Shown here piece by piece: positions 46,513-56,168 of a stretch of DNA of 64,000 nt. Made by a program: the position numbers and the translations under genes. The stretch is from VBDM01 sp963699535 (GTDB lineage Bacteria; Pseudomonadota; Gammaproteobacteria; Burkholderiales; SG8-39), in assembly GCA_963699535.1 (NCBI GenBank), contig CAVOUJ010000014.1, positions 124,001-188,000 on the forward strand, read 5' to 3'. Within the stretch, counting starts at the first letter, position 1, and each line of letters begins with the position of its first letter. The notes beneath the pieces were generated by a model, which did not search any database, was not told the DNA's origin, and saw only the letters and a list, made by a program, of their open reading frames with translations.

Positions 46513-47628
46513 GTGACGAATGCGCTGAGAGTCTCAGCGGCGCTCCTCGCCGCCCTGATTCTCTCTCCCGCCCACGCCGAACCGTACATCGCCGTGCGCA
46601 CCGGCGAAAAATGCGTCGCCTGCCACGTCAATCCAACAGGCGGCGGGAAGCGCACCGAAGGCGGTGGGAAGTACGCGCAGACGACTTTTGCCGCCGAGCA
46701 TCTCGACCTCAAGACAGGCGAACCCGTTCCAGCCGGTTCGCAACCCGAGCTCTGGTCCGGGAAGATCAACGATCACTTCGCGATCGGCGGCGATCTGCGC
46801 GCCACCGCAAGGGCGACCTTCATCCCGAACACCGAAGACCAGTACGTCTTCGATCCGACTCGCGCACAGGTCTATCTGGAGATCAAGCCGATCGTCGACC
46901 GCCTGACGGTCTATCTGGACGAGCGCGTCGCGCCCGGCGGGGCGATCAACCGCGAGACCTTCGCCATGCTCTGGTTCGGCCAGCGGAATGTGTACGTGAA
47001 AGCGGGCCGGATGTTCATTCCGTTCGGCTTGCGAATCGAGGACGACACCGCCTTCATCCGGCAGGTGTCGGGCACGACTTTCAGCTCGTCGGACGACGGT
47101 GTCGAGGGCGGACTGGAAGCCGGGCCCTGGTCGGCGAATGTCTCCGTCACGAATGGAGCCGGCGGCGGCACCGAGACCAACCGCGGCAAGCTGATCAGTT
47201 CGCTCGCCAGCTTCGTGCAGCGCAGTTGGCGCGTGGGCTTGAGCGTCGCAACCAATTTCAGCGGCGACCAGGATAGACGCATGCAGAGCCTGTTCGCCGG
47301 CCTGCGCACGGGCCCGGTCAGCTGGCTCGCATCGGGACTGCGCGTGACCGACGACGGCACGCCGACGGGGCGCGTGGAGCAGCGGGCGAGCCTGCTGGAA
47401 GGAAACGTCGAGGTCGCCAAGGGCCACAACCTCAAGCTCACCTACGAGTACTACGATCCGAACACCGACGTGCGCGAAGACCAGCGCGAGCGCTACAGCG
47501 CGCTGTGGGAGTACGTGCCGTTCCAGTTCACGCAGTTTCGCCTGGGGGTGCGGAAGAACAACGGCATCCCGCAGAACAATGCGCAGAACGCGAGCGAAGT
47601 GTTTCTACAGTGGCACGCGTTCTTCTGA
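46513..47628 (+). CDS. Outer-membrane beta-barrel with N-terminal haem c site
   Basis: 371 aa, GTG start. Signal peptide VTNALRVSAALLAALILSPAHA, a single CxxCH at residues 34-38 (GEKCVACHVNPTGGGKRTEG), then from ~65 a porin-like barrel: DLRATARATFIPNT, RAQVYLEIKPIVDRLTVYLDE, QRNVYVKAGRMFIPFGLRIE, GVEGGLEAGPWSANVSVTNG, LKLTYEYYDP and a C-terminal EVFLQWHAFF ending in Phe. A short haem peptide fused to a porin is the plan of Cyc2-type outer-membrane cytochromes; homology to Cyc2 is not claimed. Frame unbroken. 27 bp after the CX4CH lipoprotein. Confidence 0.75.
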   Translation: MTNALRVSAALLAALILSPAHAEPYIAVRTGEKCVACHVNPTGGGKRTEGGGKYAQTTFAAEHLDLKTGEPVPAGSQPELWSGKINDHFAIGGDLRATARATFIPNTEDQYVFDPTRAQVYLEIKPIVDRLTVYLDERVAPGGAINRETFAMLWFGQRNVYVKAGRMFIPFGLRIEDDTAFIRQVSGTTFSSSDDGVEGGLEAGPWSANVSVTNGAGGGTETNRGKLISSLASFVQRSWRVGLSVATNFSGDQDRRMQSLFAGLRTGPVSWLASGLRVTDDGTPTGRVEQRASLLEGNVEVAKGHNLKLTYEYYDPNTDVREDQRERYSALWEYVPFQFTQFRLGVRKNNGIPQNNAQNASEVFLQWHAFF

Positions 47629-47636
47629 ACGCGCCT

Positions 47637-49118
47637 CTACTGGTAGATATAGACCGCGCCCGCATCGGCCGCGCCGTTGTTGCTCTGGTTTCCGGCCACT
47701 CCGGTTGCGTTGCTGTCCTCGAATGGCGCGCCGATCGCGCGCGTGCTGCCGTTGCTGCTGAGCGCGACGGAAACTCCGAAGCCATCCCCCGCTCCCGTGT
47801 TGGATGCCTTGACATAGGACTGCGCGGTCCAGACCGTGCCGCTGCGCGTGTATGTGTACACGGCACCGGCATCGAGAGCCAGCTCGTTCGACGGGCTGCC
47901 AATGCCTGTATTGCTGCCGTCTTCGTTGATCGCCCCGACCATCAAGGCATTGCCGTCGCCGGAAAGGGCGACCGAGCCCCCGAATCTGTCGCCGGCTTGG
48001 GTGTTCGAAGCCTTGACATAGGCCTGCTGCGACCAGGTGACGCCGCTGCGGGTGTAGACATAGACTGCTCCGGCCTGGGCAGCCGAGTTGTCGGCCTGGT
48101 TTCCGTTGACGCCGACGGCGATGCTCGCTTCGTTGTTCGCCCCGACTGCGAGCGTGCTGCCGTCGCTGGCGAGCGAGACCGAGACGCCGAATTGATCACC
48201 GGCTCCGGTGTTCGACGCCTTGACATAGGCCTGCTGCCCCCAGACCGTGCCGGTGCGCGTGAAGACGTACGCGGCGCCGGAGTCGGTAGCGTTGTTGTTG
48301 TCCGTGCCGTTGATTCCAGTACTGTCGCCATCTTCGCTCGGCGCCCCGACCGCAAGCGTGTTGCCGTCTCCGGAGAGGGCGACTGAAACCCCGAACTGGT
48401 CACCGGTTCCCGTGTTCGAGCCTGTCACAATGGCCTGCTCCGACCAGGTAGCACCGCGCGTGAAGACGTATACCGCGCCCGCCTGGATGGACCTGCCAAT
48501 CGCACCGACCGCGAGCGTGTTGCCGTCGCCGGAGAGGGCGACCGAGAAGCCGAACTGGTCGCCCGCCGCGGTGTTCGAGGCTTTGATGTAGGCCTGCTGC
48601 GTCCATACGCCGGCTGCGCGGGTGAACACGTACACCGCGCCGGCGTTCAGCGCGGTGTTGTCGCCCTGGGCTCCGTCGATTCCGGTTGCATTGCTGTCCT
48701 CGAGCGGCGCGCCGACCGCGAGCGTATTGCCGTCGGCGGAGAGGGCGACCGAAAAGCCGAAATTGTCACCGGCGCCGGTGTTCGAGGCCTTCACGTAGGC
48801 CTGCTGCCCCCAGGCCATGCCGCTGCGGATGAGGACGTATGCTGCGCCGGCGTCGGCGGCCGACTCGTTGGACGGGCCGTTCACGCCCGTGCTGCCGCCG
48901 TCTTCGAGCGGCGCGCCGATCACGAGCGTATTGCCGTCTCCGGAGAGTGCGACCGAAGCGCCGAATTGGTCGCCCGCTCCGGTGTTCGAAGCCTTGATAT
49001 AGACCGCCACGCCTTCTTCAGTGGTGCCCCCGCCGCCTCCGCACGATCCCACGATGAGGGCTGCGGCGAGCGCGATTCCGACGGAAAGCGCGGAGTACGA
49101 TCTGTTTGACTCAGCCAT
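47637..49118 (-). CDS. FG-GAP/integrin-like beta-propeller lipoprotein
   Basis: 493 aa. Lipobox signal ending LIVGSC, poly-Gly linker, then seven repeats of about 65-70 residues, each with GDQFGVSVALSGDGNTLAVGAP-type core, a D/N-rich loop (EDSNATGIDG) and AGAVYVFTRxGxxWxQQAYVKASNTG. Seven FG-GAP blades form a closed propeller; the SGDGNT turns may bind calcium. Surface or periplasmic adhesion/scaffold role. Paralogue of the gene at 56977-58506 but on the opposite strand. Converges with the haem-porin gene, 8 bp apart. Confidence 0.85.
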   Translation of the reverse strand: MAESNRSYSALSVGIALAAALIVGSCGGGGGTTEEGVAVYIKASNTGAGDQFGASVALSGDGNTLVIGAPLEDGGSTGVNGPSNESAADAGAAYVLIRSGMAWGQQAYVKASNTGAGDNFGFSVALSADGNTLAVGAPLEDSNATGIDGAQGDNTALNAGAVYVFTRAAGVWTQQAYIKASNTAAGDQFGFSVALSGDGNTLAVGAIGRSIQAGAVYVFTRGATWSEQAIVTGSNTGTGDQFGVSVALSGDGNTLAVGAPSEDGDSTGINGTDNNNATDSGAAYVFTRTGTVWGQQAYVKASNTGAGDQFGVSVSLASDGSTLAVGANNEASIAVGVNGNQADNSAAQAGAVYVYTRSGVTWSQQAYVKASNTQAGDRFGGSVALSGDGNALMVGAINEDGSNTGIGSPSNELALDAGAVYTYTRSGTVWTAQSYVKASNTGAGDGFGVSVALSSNGSTRAIGAPFEDSNATGVAGNQSNNGAADAGAVYIYQ

Positions 49119-49139
49119 GACTTCCTCTTGGGTTGCCGA

Positions 49140-49733
49140 TCAGGGAACTCGCTTGTAGACGAGGAAGCTCTGCCTGTCGAGAAAATCGAATTCCCGCTCC
49201 AGGCGATAGCCCGCTTCCTCCATTTCCTTCTTGACGACCTCGACCGGCGTGTAGTGGCCCATGAAGCTCGCGGACCAGTGCTTGCCGTTGAAGTCGACGA
49301 TGGCGACGCGGCCGCCGGCGCGCAGGTATCTCGCGGCGCCGGCGAAATATTTCGCACGGTCCTCGATGTGGTGGTACACGTTGGTCGTGAAGATGAGGTC
49401 CACCGGCTCGGGCAGCGACGGGTCGTCGTACTTGGCGAGGATCGCCTCGATATTCCCGTAGCCGTCCTTCTTCGCGCGCTCGGCGAGGTCCTCGAGCATG
49501 TCCTTGTCCACGTCGACGGCGTAGACCTTCCCCGCGGGCCCGGCCGCCTGCGAGAGCCGGAAAGTGAAGTAGCCGCCGCCCGAGCCGAGATCGGCGACGC
49601 GCTCGCCGGGCTTGAGTGCGAGGGCTTGCACGACTTTCTCGGGCTGCTGCCAGCCGTCCCGGCCGAAGCCCTCGTAGGCCCACTTCTTGAAGCTGGTGCA
49701 CCCGGCAAGGAGCACCAGAGCCGCCAGCGCCAC
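49140..49733 (-). CDS. Class I SAM methyltransferase with lipoprotein signal
   Basis: 197 aa. GTG 49733 gives VALAALVLLAGCTSFKKWAY, a lipoprotein signal with lipobox LAGC. Motif I VADLGSGGGYFTFRLSQAAG, ribose-contact VYAVDVDKDML, DLIFTTNVYHHIEDRAKYF, GRVAIVDFNGKHWSASF. Paralogous to the exported methyltransferase at 30 kb. The basic PFRAVALAAL stretch just upstream suggests the true start may lie a few codons further. Membrane-tethered, substrate unknown. Confidence 0.7.
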   Translation of the reverse strand: MALAALVLLAGCTSFKKWAYEGFGRDGWQQPEKVVQALALKPGERVADLGSGGGYFTFRLSQAAGPAGKVYAVDVDKDMLEDLAERAKKDGYGNIEAILAKYDDPSLPEPVDLIFTTNVYHHIEDRAKYFAGAARYLRAGGRVAIVDFNGKHWSASFMGHYTPVEVVKKEMEEAGYRLEREFDFLDRQSFLVYKRVP

Positions 49734-49797
49734 GGCCCGGAAGGGCCTGGCGCGCCGCAGCGCGCGAGGGGTGGAATCGCGGGCGGCACCACGCCGG

Positions 49798-51023
49798 TCA
49801 ACCCCAGGGCCCGAGAAAGGGCTCGCCTGTATACGTATCGGATTTCGGCTCCACCGCCTTGGGCCACGCGGAAACGCGCGCAGGCGCGGGCGCCCTCTTC
49901 GCGCGCGGGCGCCCGTTCCACCCCACCTGCTCCATGTAGTAATAGAGCTGGATGGCATGCCCCGCCGGGTCGAGCACGTGGGCGCGAGTAGTCGATTCCA
50001 GGCGAGAGGGCGCCCGGGATCTCGATGAATTTCCCGCCGCGCCCTTTCAGGAAGTCGATCGCGGCGCGCAGCTGGCGGTAGGTGGCGACCTGAACGCCGA
50101 AGCTCATCACGGTGGTGTGCGCGGAAAGCCCGAGCTTCTTGCGCAGCGCGATCGGGTAGAGCGCGAGCGAGTGATGCTCGGTGTTGCAGCGCAGGAACAC
50201 GCAGCGGTGTCCCTTCCACGCGATCGCCTCGGTGCGCGCGAAGCCCATGATGTCCCGGTAGAACGCCTCCATCTTCGGCACGTCGTGGCAGAAAAGCCGC
50301 ACCGGGCCGTGGCGGACGATCTTGAAGGGCCGGGGCAGCATGATGCCGTCCACGTCGTATTTCGCGGGCAACTTCTCGGGATCGCGGAATCCCGAGTTGA
50401 AATCGACGCCTTTCGACCGCGCCTGCCTCGACTTCCTGGTACTCGGGAATCTGCGGCAGCGGCGGGCGCTCGCGATATCCGCGCTCGTGCATGGCGTGCG
50501 GCTTGGAGAGTCCCGTCCAGCCGATTTGCTCGATTCCGTAGTAGAGCTCGTTGCGGTGCCCTTCGGGATCGTAGGGGTAGCAGTGCCAGTTGGATCCCGG
50601 CATGTCGCGGCCGGCGCGGCTGATGCGCACGCCTTTCGCATTGAACCAGTCGATGGCGCCCGACACCTCGGCGAGGCTCGCCACCTGCCAGGTCATCTGG
50701 TTCACGGTGACGTCCGCGGGAACGTCGCCGCCGCGTCCCGCTGCGTTGTAGGTGACACCGTTGGCGAGCACGATGGAATGATGGTCCGTTCCGTGCCGCA
50801 GGAAATACATGCGGGTGTCGCCGAGCGCCCTCAGTTCGTCGCGCTTCGGATGGCCTTCGGCGATGTCCAGGGGATCGGAAATGCGGAAGCCGAGCCCTTC
50901 GCAGTAGAAGTCCAGGCACGCCGCGGGGTCGGAGACGTTGAGCCCGAAGTGGCCGAGCCGCCTGATCTTGAAGGGTTGGTCGAGCAGCACGCCGCCGACG
51001 TCGAATTTCGCGCGTTTCGCCAT
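49798..51023 (-). CDS. Double-VOC (extradiol dioxygenase-like) protein, frameshifted
   Basis: About 408 aa. Two vicinal-oxygen-chelate domains: first at ~15-165 (RRLGHFGLNVSDPAACLDFY, GTDHHSIVLANG, EGHRNELYYGIEQ), second at ~215-380 (in another frame, HGPVRLFCHDVPKMEAFYRD, NTEHHSLALYPIALRKK, and after a further break HAIQLYYYMEQVGWNG). His/His/Glu metal ligands appear in each. Corrected C-terminus SDTYTGEPFLGPWG, stop 49798. Probably a ring-cleaving or related metal enzyme in the aromatic block. Breaks near 50420 and 49975. Start 51023. Confidence 0.75.
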
Positions 51024-51118
51024 CTATGCCTAGCCCTTTTTGGAATCCTGCCGAATCCGGGAGGAGCGGACTCGCTGATAGAATCGGCCGCTCCCCACGT
51101 TTGCGAAAGTGTACCCCA

Positions 51119-51895
51119 ATGGCCCACGAAAACATCATCGTCGAGACCCGCGGCCGCGTCGGTTTGGTCACGCTCAACCGCCCCAAGGCGCTGAACGCGC
51201 TCAACGACGCGCTCATGAACGAGTTGGGCGAGGCGCTCTCCAGGTTCGACGCCGATGACGCGATCGGCGCGATCGTCGTCACGGGCAGCGACAAGGCCTT
51301 CGCCGCCGGCGCGGACATCGCCGCGATGAAGGACTGGAGCTATAGGGACGTCTATATGGGCGATTACATCACGCGCAACTGGGAACGGCTCAGAACGGTC
51401 AGAAAGCCCGTGATCGCCGCGGTCGCGGGCTACGCGCTCGGCGGCGGCTGCGAGCTCGCGATGATGTGCGACATCATCATCGCCGCGGAGAGCGCGAGGT
51501 TCGGCCAGCCGGAGATCAAGCTGGGCATCATCCCCGGGGCGGGCGGCACGCAGCGACTGCCGCGCGCGGTGGGCAAGGCCAAGGCGATGGACCTCGTGCT
51601 CACCGCCCGCATGATGGACGCCCAGGAGGCCGAACGCTCGGGACTGGTGTCGCGCGTCGTGCCCGCGGACCGGCTTCTGGACGAGGCGCTCTCCGCGGCG
51701 GCGCAAATCGCCGAGTTCTCCCTGCCTTCGGTGATGATCGCGAAGGAAGCGGTGAAACGTGCCTATGAGGCGCCGCTCGCCGAAGGAATCCTCTTCGAGC
51801 GGCGGGCGTTTCACGCGCTGTTCGCGACGCGGGACCAGAAAGAGGGGATGGCGGCGTTCCTCGAGAAAAGAAAACCGAAGTTCGAACATCGCTAG
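51119..51895 (+). CDS. Enoyl-CoA hydratase
   Basis: 258 aa crotonase. MAHENIIVETRGRVGLVTLN, RPKALNALNDALM, AFAAGADIAAM (oxyanion loop), GYALGGGCELAMMCD with the first catalytic Glu, and FGQPEIKLGIIPGAGGTQRL with the second Glu. Hydrates 2-enoyl-CoA in beta-oxidation; also fits the PaaF role in phenylacetate degradation. ATG 51119; TAGAAT at 51079 is a possible -10. The MFS transporter follows 18 bp behind, so they are probably cotranscribed. Confidence 0.92.
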   Translation: MAHENIIVETRGRVGLVTLNRPKALNALNDALMNELGEALSRFDADDAIGAIVVTGSDKAFAAGADIAAMKDWSYRDVYMGDYITRNWERLRTVRKPVIAAVAGYALGGGCELAMMCDIIIAAESARFGQPEIKLGIIPGAGGTQRLPRAVGKAKAMDLVLTARMMDAQEAERSGLVSRVVPADRLLDEALSAAAQIAEFSLPSVMIAKEAVKRAYEAPLAEGILFERRAFHALFATRDQKEGMAAFLEKRKPKFEHR

Positions 51896-51913
51896 ATTGC
51901 CGTTCCCCGGGGA

Positions 51914-53141
51914 ATGACGATCCTCACGAAAACGGCCCCGCGCGTCATCGCGTGGATGTGCGGCGCGCATGTCGTAAGCATGGTGGGCTTCGCGACCTAC
52001 GCGACCCTGCTCCCGAGGCTGCAGGACGAGTGGGGCATGAACAACACGCAGGCGGGCCTGATCAGCGGGATGTTCTTCGCGGGATACATGGCCGCGGTGC
52101 CGCTGTTGACGAGCCTGACCGATCGCTTGGACGCGCGGCGGATCTATCTCGTTTCGTGCATTGTCGCGGCCGCGGCTTTTTCGGCATTCGCGCTCTTCGT
52201 GAAGGGCGTCAATTCGGCCTCGATCGTGCAGCTCGCCGCGGGCGCAGGGATCGCCGGGACCTACATGCCGGGACTGCGAGCGCTCACCGATAACGTGCAG
52301 GGCACGCGCGCGCAGAGCCGCGCCGTCGCGTTCTACACCGCGGTGTTCGGCTTCGGGACGAGCCTGTCGATCCTGTTCTCGGGCTGGATCGCCGGCGCGA
52401 TGGGCTGGCGCTGGGCTTTCGGGCTTGCCGCGCTCGGGCCGCTGGCCGCGGGACTGATGGTGGTGCTCGGCCTGCCCGCGCGCAAACCCGTGAGGGACCA
52501 CCCCACGCACGTGCTCGACTTCCGCCCGGTGCTCGAAGAGCCGGGAAGTGCGGCCCTTCATTTTCGGCTATGCGGTTCACTGCTGGGAGCTGTTCGGTTC
52601 GCGCTCGTGGCTGGTCGCATTCATCGTGTTTGCGCAGGAGCTGCGCGTCGCCGAGGGCGCGGGCCCTGCCGCATGGTCGGCGGTCGCGATCGCGGCGGTG
52701 GCGAACCTGTTCGGGCCCGCGGCGAGCATCTTCGGCAACGAGCTCGCCATGCGCGGCGGCCGCGAGCGCTTGATCTGGAGGGCGATGCTCGCCTCGGGCT
52801 TGCTCACCTGCGTGCTCGGATTCGCGTCTTTCCTTCCATGGCATCTGCTCGCGCTGCTGGTGATGCTGCACATGACGCTGGTCATGACCGACTCCTCGGC
52901 CTTGACTGCGGGCGTGGTGACGCGGGCCGACGAGCGCATCCGCGGCGCGACCATGGCGGTGCATTCGACGCTCGGCTTTGGCACGGGGTTCGTTGCGCCC
53001 CTGGTCTTCGGCGCAGTGCTCGACCTCGCGGGAGGCAATCTGAGCCCGTTCGCCTGGGGACTGGCCTTCGCGAGCCTGGGCGTTGGGGCCATCTTCATGT
53101 CGGGGTTCATCCGCGCTCGCGTCTCTCAGGGCGCGGGCTGA
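51914..53141 (+). CDS. MFS transporter, one frameshift
   Basis: About 408 aa, twelve helices. N-terminal half: HVVSMVGFATYATLLPRLQD, NNTQAGLISGMFFAGYM, the conserved loop after helix 2 LTDRLDARRIYL, GLRALTDNVQGTRAQSRAVA. A break near 52545 moves to the second frame: FIFGYAVHCWELFGSRSWLV, GAGPAAWSAVAIAAVANLFG, LGFGTGFVAPLVFGAVLDLAGG. Ends ARVSQGAG. Likely imports the acid metabolised by neighbouring enzymes. Confidence 0.85.
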
Positions 53142-53173
53142 GCGTCGTGGGCGCTCCGGGGCAGACGCCGAGA

Positions 53174-53179
53174 TAGAAT
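53174..53179 (+). promoter_or_regulatory. TAGAAT -10-like element
   Basis: TAGAAT 10 nt before ATG 53190 of the FAD monooxygenase gene. Same element as elsewhere in the window, no clear -35. Confidence 0.4.
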
Positions 53180-53189
53180 CGCACACGAA

Positions 53190-54398
53190 ATGACGAAGAA
53201 TCCCCGGGTCATCGTCGCAGGCGCCGGGCCCGTCGGGCTGCTGACGGCGCTTGCGCTTGCGAAGCAGGGCATCTCGGTGCTCGTGCTCGAGGCCGAGCCC
53301 GCCCTGACCCTGGATCTTCGCGCCGGGACGTACCACCCGCCTTCGCTGGAGATGATGGCGCCCTACGGAATCACCGACGAGATGCACAAGACGGCGATCA
53401 GGGTGCCGCGCTGGCAGATCCGCGACCGCCGGCAGGGCGTGATCGTCGAGTGGGACGTGACGGAAATCGGCGACCTCACGCCGTATCCCTATCGCCTGCA
53501 TCTGGAGCAGCACCGGCTCACGCCTATCGTTCTTGCGAAACTCAGGGACTGCCCTGACGCTCGCGTGTGTTTCTCGCACAAGGTGACCGACCTCTCGCAG
53601 ACCGCCGACAAGGTCAGCGTGACGGCGATGACCCCCGGAGGAACGGAGACCTTCGAGGCCGAATGGCTGGTGGGTGCCGACGGCGGCCGCAGCACCGTGC
53701 GCAAGTGCATCGACGTGGGGTTCGACGGCTTTACCTGGGACGAGCGCTTCGTCGTGGCGAGCACGACTTACGACTACGCGCCGCACGGCTACGCCATGAA
53801 CGCCTACCTCGCCGATCCCGAGGAGTGGGCGGCGATCTTCAAGATGCCCGACGAGGGGCCGCCCGGGATATGGCGGGTGATATTCCCGGTGCCTCCGGAG
53901 GAGGAGGAGGCGGTGACGCTTTCCGAGGAGCTGGTGGAGCGGCGCTTGCAGCGGTTCCTGGCGAGAAACGAGCGCTACCAGATCAAGTACAAGAGCATCT
54001 ACAGGGTGCACCAGCGTGTCGCCAAGGAATTCCGAGTCGGGCGCGTCCTCCTCGCCGGCGACGCTGCCCACCTCAACAATCCCATGGGTGCCTTCGGGCT
54101 GAACGGCGGAATACACGACTCTTTCAACCTCACGGAGAAGCTCGGAAAGGTATGCAAGGGTGAAGCCGACGACACGCTGCTCGACCTGTACGTGCGCCAG
54201 CGCCGCACGGTAAACCTCGAATACGTGCAGGAGCATTCGATCAAGAATCTGAGGCGGCTCAATGAGAAATCCGAGGAGGGGCGCAGGAAGAATTTCGACG
54301 AGCTGCGCCGCCAGGCGGCGAGCCGGGAAGGGCGGCGGGAGTTCCTGCTCGTGAGCAGCATGATCGCCAGCGTCCGGCGCAGCAATGCGATAACCTAG
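53190..54398 (+). CDS. FAD-dependent aromatic monooxygenase (PheA/TfdB type)
   Basis: 402 aa. Class A flavin monooxygenase: FAD-binding VIVAGAGPVGLLTALALAKQ (GxGxxG), DG motif EWLVGADGGRSTVRK, and GD motif VLLAGDAAHLNNPMGAFGLN. These enzymes hydroxylate phenols or aromatic acids using NAD(P)H and O2. The C-terminal thioredoxin-like domain found in larger members is absent. Together with VOC dioxygenase-like and enoyl-CoA hydratase genes it suggests an aromatic catabolic block. Unbroken frame; ends 79 bp before fadD. Confidence 0.88.
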   Translation: MTKNPRVIVAGAGPVGLLTALALAKQGISVLVLEAEPALTLDLRAGTYHPPSLEMMAPYGITDEMHKTAIRVPRWQIRDRRQGVIVEWDVTEIGDLTPYPYRLHLEQHRLTPIVLAKLRDCPDARVCFSHKVTDLSQTADKVSVTAMTPGGTETFEAEWLVGADGGRSTVRKCIDVGFDGFTWDERFVVASTTYDYAPHGYAMNAYLADPEEWAAIFKMPDEGPPGIWRVIFPVPPEEEEAVTLSEELVERRLQRFLARNERYQIKYKSIYRVHQRVAKEFRVGRVLLAGDAAHLNNPMGAFGLNGGIHDSFNLTEKLGKVCKGEADDTLLDLYVRQRRTVNLEYVQEHSIKNLRRLNEKSEEGRRKNFDELRRQAASREGRREFLLVSSMIASVRRSNAIT

Positions 54399-54477
54399 CA
54401 CCGGAACCGGGGTTCGAGGCAGGCCATGCCCCCGGTGACCCGAAGCCAGGCGGCGGCAAAGCACAGGGGAGACGAGC

Positions 54478-56157
54478 ATGGAAAAAATCTGGCTGAAGCA
54501 CTACCCGAAGGGTGTACCGGCCGAGATCGACTACCGGCAATACCGCTCGATCGGGGACCTGTTCGAGAAGAGCGTCGCGAGCTACCGCGACCGCCCGGCG
54601 TACTACAACATGGGCAAGACGATCAGCTTCGGGGATCTCGACCGGGTGACGCGCGACTTCGGCGCCTGGCTGCAGGCGAAGGGCCTCGCGAAGGGCGCGC
54701 GGGTCGCGGTGATGATGCCGAACTGCCTGCAGTACCCGATCACGATGTTCGGCACGCTGCGCGCGGGGTGCACGGTCGTGAACGTCAATCCCCTGTACAC
54801 GGCGCGCGAGCTCGAGCACCAGCTCAAGGACTCCGGGGCCGAGGTCATCGTCGTTCTCGAGAATTTCGCGCACACGGTGCAGGAGGTGCTCGCGAGGACA
54901 CCGGTGAAACACGTCGTGGTTGCCGCGCTCGGCGACATGCTCGGGCTCAAGGGCGCGATCGTGAATTTCGTGGTGCGCAAGGTGAAGAAGATGGTGCCGG
55001 CATTCGAGTTGCCGGGCGCGTTGCGCTTCAACAACGTCCTGCGGGAAGCGGCGGGCATGCAGCTCAAGCCGGTGCAGGTCGGCCACGAGGACATTGCGTT
55101 CCTGCAGTACACGGGCGGGACCACCGGCGTGTCCAAGGGGGCGATGCTGCTCCACCGGAACATACTCGCCAACATCGAGCAGGCCTCCGCGTGGCTGCTG
55201 CCCGGCGTCGAAAACGAGACGGCAGTGATCATCACCGCCTTGCCCCTGTATCACATATTTTCGCTTACGGTGAACTGCCTCACGATGATGAAGGTCGGCG
55301 GCCTGAATGTCCTGATCACCAATCCGCGCGACATCCCTGCCTTCGTCAAGGAGCTCTCGAAGCACCGCTACAACATCATCACGGGCGTGAACACGCTGTT
55401 CAACGCTTTTCTGAACAATCCGGATTTCCACAAGCTCGATTTTTCCGCGGTCAAGCTGTGCGTCGGCGGCGGCATGGCTGTTCAGAAAGCCGTGGCCGAG
55501 CGCTGGAAACAGGTCACCGGCCGCACTCTGCTCGAAGGCTACGGCCTCACCGAGACCAGCCCTTGCGCGACGATGAACCCGCTCAACCTCACCGAGTACA
55601 ACGGCTCGATCGGCCTGCCGATGCCCTCGACCGAGATCGTCCTGCGCGATGACGCAGGCAAGGAAGTCGCGCGCGGGCAGCCCGGCGAGATCTGCATTCG
55701 CGGGCCGCAAGTCATGAAAGGTTACTGGAACCGCCCTGACGAGACCGCCAAGGTGCTTGGCTCCGATGGTTTTCTCGCCACTGGGGATGTCGGCGAGATG
55801 GACGAGAAGGGCTTCGTCCGTATCGTCGACCGCAAGAAGGACATGATCCTGGTCTCGGGCTTCAACGTCTATCCGAACGAAATCGAGCAGGTCGTGGTCA
55901 TGCACCCCGGCGTGCTCGAATGCGCGGCGATCGGCGTGCCGGATGCCAACGCCGGCGAGGTGCCCAAGCTGTTCGTGGTCAAGAAGGACCCCGCGCTCAC
56001 CGAAGCCGACATCCGCAAGCACTGCGAGGCCAACCTCACCGGCTACAAGCGTCCCAAGTTCGTCGAATTCAGGAACGAGCTGCCGAAGACCAATGTCGGC
56101 AAGATCCTGCGCCGCGCCTTGCGCGACGAAGCGAAGGCCGGATCCGCGAGGGGGTGA
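54478..56157 (+). CDS. fadD: Long-chain acyl-CoA ligase (FadD-type)
   Basis: 559 aa adenylate-forming ligase. GGAGACGAGC precedes ATG 54478. MEKIWLKHYPKGVPAEIDYR is the FadD opening; P-loop LQYTGGTTGVSKGAMLLHRN, ALPLYHIFSLTVN, LLEGYGLTETSP, GDVGEMDEKGFVRIVDRKKD and the catalytic Lys in PKTNVGKILRRALRDE. Converts fatty or aryl acids, CoA and ATP to acyl-CoA. A small hairpin follows the stop. Confidence 0.9.
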   Translation: MEKIWLKHYPKGVPAEIDYRQYRSIGDLFEKSVASYRDRPAYYNMGKTISFGDLDRVTRDFGAWLQAKGLAKGARVAVMMPNCLQYPITMFGTLRAGCTVVNVNPLYTARELEHQLKDSGAEVIVVLENFAHTVQEVLARTPVKHVVVAALGDMLGLKGAIVNFVVRKVKKMVPAFELPGALRFNNVLREAAGMQLKPVQVGHEDIAFLQYTGGTTGVSKGAMLLHRNILANIEQASAWLLPGVENETAVIITALPLYHIFSLTVNCLTMMKVGGLNVLITNPRDIPAFVKELSKHRYNIITGVNTLFNAFLNNPDFHKLDFSAVKLCVGGGMAVQKAVAERWKQVTGRTLLEGYGLTETSPCATMNPLNLTEYNGSIGLPMPSTEIVLRDDAGKEVARGQPGEICIRGPQVMKGYWNRPDETAKVLGSDGFLATGDVGEMDEKGFVRIVDRKKDMILVSGFNVYPNEIEQVVVMHPGVLECAAIGVPDANAGEVPKLFVVKKDPALTEADIRKHCEANLTGYKRPKFVEFRNELPKTNVGKILRRALRDEAKAGSARG

Positions 56158-56168
56158 GGGGGTAGACG

